From Siphonodentalium dalli (lineage: Eukaryota; Mollusca; Scaphopoda; Gadilida; Siphonodentaliidae): 64,000 nucleotides of DNA. The notes under the pieces were generated by a model. The model saw only the letters and a program-made list of their open reading frames with translations, was not told the DNA's origin and ran no database searches. Position numbers and translations under genes: made by a program. The stretch lies in the NCBI GenBank assembly GCA_032622095.1, contig CP136061.1:136485587-136549586 (forward strand). The letters run 5' to 3'. Each line of letters begins with the position of its first letter. Position 1 is the stretch's first letter. This document shows, in pieces, positions 63,041 through 64,000 of the stretch.

Positions 63041-63733
63041 GTAATTATTACTAATGCTAAAATTTATCTCTATGAACCCGGCCCATTGGATAATAAGGTG
63101 AATTTAGAGACAATGGTTTCCGGCTGGACTATATAAATTTATAAAGTTTAACATTACTTTTTCCCAACAAAAACAGTAGAAAATTGTAACAATATACATG
63201 AAAGTTGAAATACATGAAGGTGGACGACAAAACCGCCACAGATGAAGTGGATCAAATCTCTATATTTTGCTTATATTTACTTTGAATCACTTCAACGTGG
63301 CCAGCCAAGGAGCGAGACACGGAACTATATGATCAAAGAATACATCCAAGGTATTTCGTATATAATGTGATTAAAATATAAAATTGGGACACAATGTCAA
63401 GAGTAATAATCTCCATTGAGCTGATTAATGTGATATGAATAAAATGATAGAAAGAAAAGAAACATTATGAAAACAAATAGGTTTGATATCCACCCCGACT
63501 GAGAGGTATGTTGACCACAAAAAAACCTCAAGAAGAACCCGTTTAAGCTGTAAAAAATTAGTAATTGCTGACATTTTAAAAGTTTGTCGGCCAGCAGCCG
63601 AGCCATCATTCTATCGGTATTGGTTGCAATTTTTTCAGAACTAGATCAGTCGAAGAAATAACAAAATCAGGTAACAGTTTGTGAAGGAAAGTTCCCGCAA
63701 TTCGACCAGCCTCAAGTTCAACATTAATTTTGT
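63041..63733 (+). other. Intron 19, no recognised feature
   Basis: AT-rich sequence after the last visible donor. Short ORFs only. Confidence 0.5.
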
Positions 63734-64000
63734 CTAATAAAAGTACTCAATCAGATCAGACTGTCCCCATACCATCAAGATACAACAACAACATTATTTC
63801 TTCAAAATACACTTTAGTTATCAGAATGGATTTATTGCAACAATAAATGCTAACCACTGTCAACTATGGTATCAAATTTCCTAAAACTTGTTATTTATCA
63901 ATGTTTTGTTCAACAAAATATGGCTGTATTGTCACTAAAGTATCACAAAATTACCACTTGATTTTAGAGTTATCCATCTTCATCTGCAATTTTGTCCAAG
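63734..64000. repeat. Dispersed repeat 'agtactcaatcagat', copy cut by the window edge
   Basis: Collinear with 15861-16110, with phrases 'atgctaaccactgtcaacta' and 'ttgattttagagttatccat' shared. It continues beyond the window. Confidence 0.65.

Overview
This window looks like nuclear DNA from an invertebrate animal, probably a marine one. It is AT-rich, has long introns bounded by GT..AG, and is full of DNA transposons and palindromic MITEs. The dispersed repeats with TATACCCCCA / TGGGGGTATA ends and GTCC-type microsatellites, together with the transposon types present, fit a lophotrochozoan (mollusc-like) genome best. That placement is an inference with low to moderate confidence. I see no bacterial, organellar or viral gene order.

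One host gene on the + strand spans essentially the whole window and continues past both edges. I could assemble 19 exons (2845 to 63040, 1352 codons). Every acceptor/donor pair joins without a frame break. The exons encode a large extracellular protein built from tandem cysteine-rich modules of the ephrin-receptor-like / GCC2-GCC3 type (CPxGxYC-like motifs, many N-glycosylation sequons). Exon 17 is long and leads out of the module array into a different C-terminal region (exons 18-19). Most introns are phase 1, as in shuffled extracellular modules. One exon is only 21 bases long.

The introns carry the other genes, all belonging to mobile elements. (1) 5910-14484 is an 8.6 kb terminal-inverted-repeat (TIR) element. 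It has about 120 bp TIRs and a possible ATG target duplication. A subterminal array of about 180 bp repeats lies at one end only. It carries an uninterrupted minus-strand ORF of 1589 codons encoding a Cys/His-rich protein with an XPG/FEN-like nuclease C-terminus, best matched to the Academ (XPG-bearing) superfamily. (2) 25123-31747 is a 6.6 kb element with two convergent, apparently intact spliced genes. One encodes a SWIM zinc finger plus YqaJ/lambda-type exonuclease (782 aa) on +. The other encodes a THAP plus DDE_4 transposase (497 aa) on -. This architecture is what I recall for ISL2EU/IS4EU. (3) 20940-24036 and 58418-62885 are non-coding elements flanked by TTA, PIF/Harbinger-like. The second contains a nested 3.1 kb element (58711-61854) with a 7-9 bp target duplication.

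Smaller elements include seven copies of a Tc1/mariner-like palindromic MITE with TA duplications, piggyBac-like TTAA foldbacks, a recurrent nested foldback family (five loci), and several dispersed repeat families. Between these, the introns show no gene that I can support. I identified no RNA genes, CRISPR arrays or promoters.
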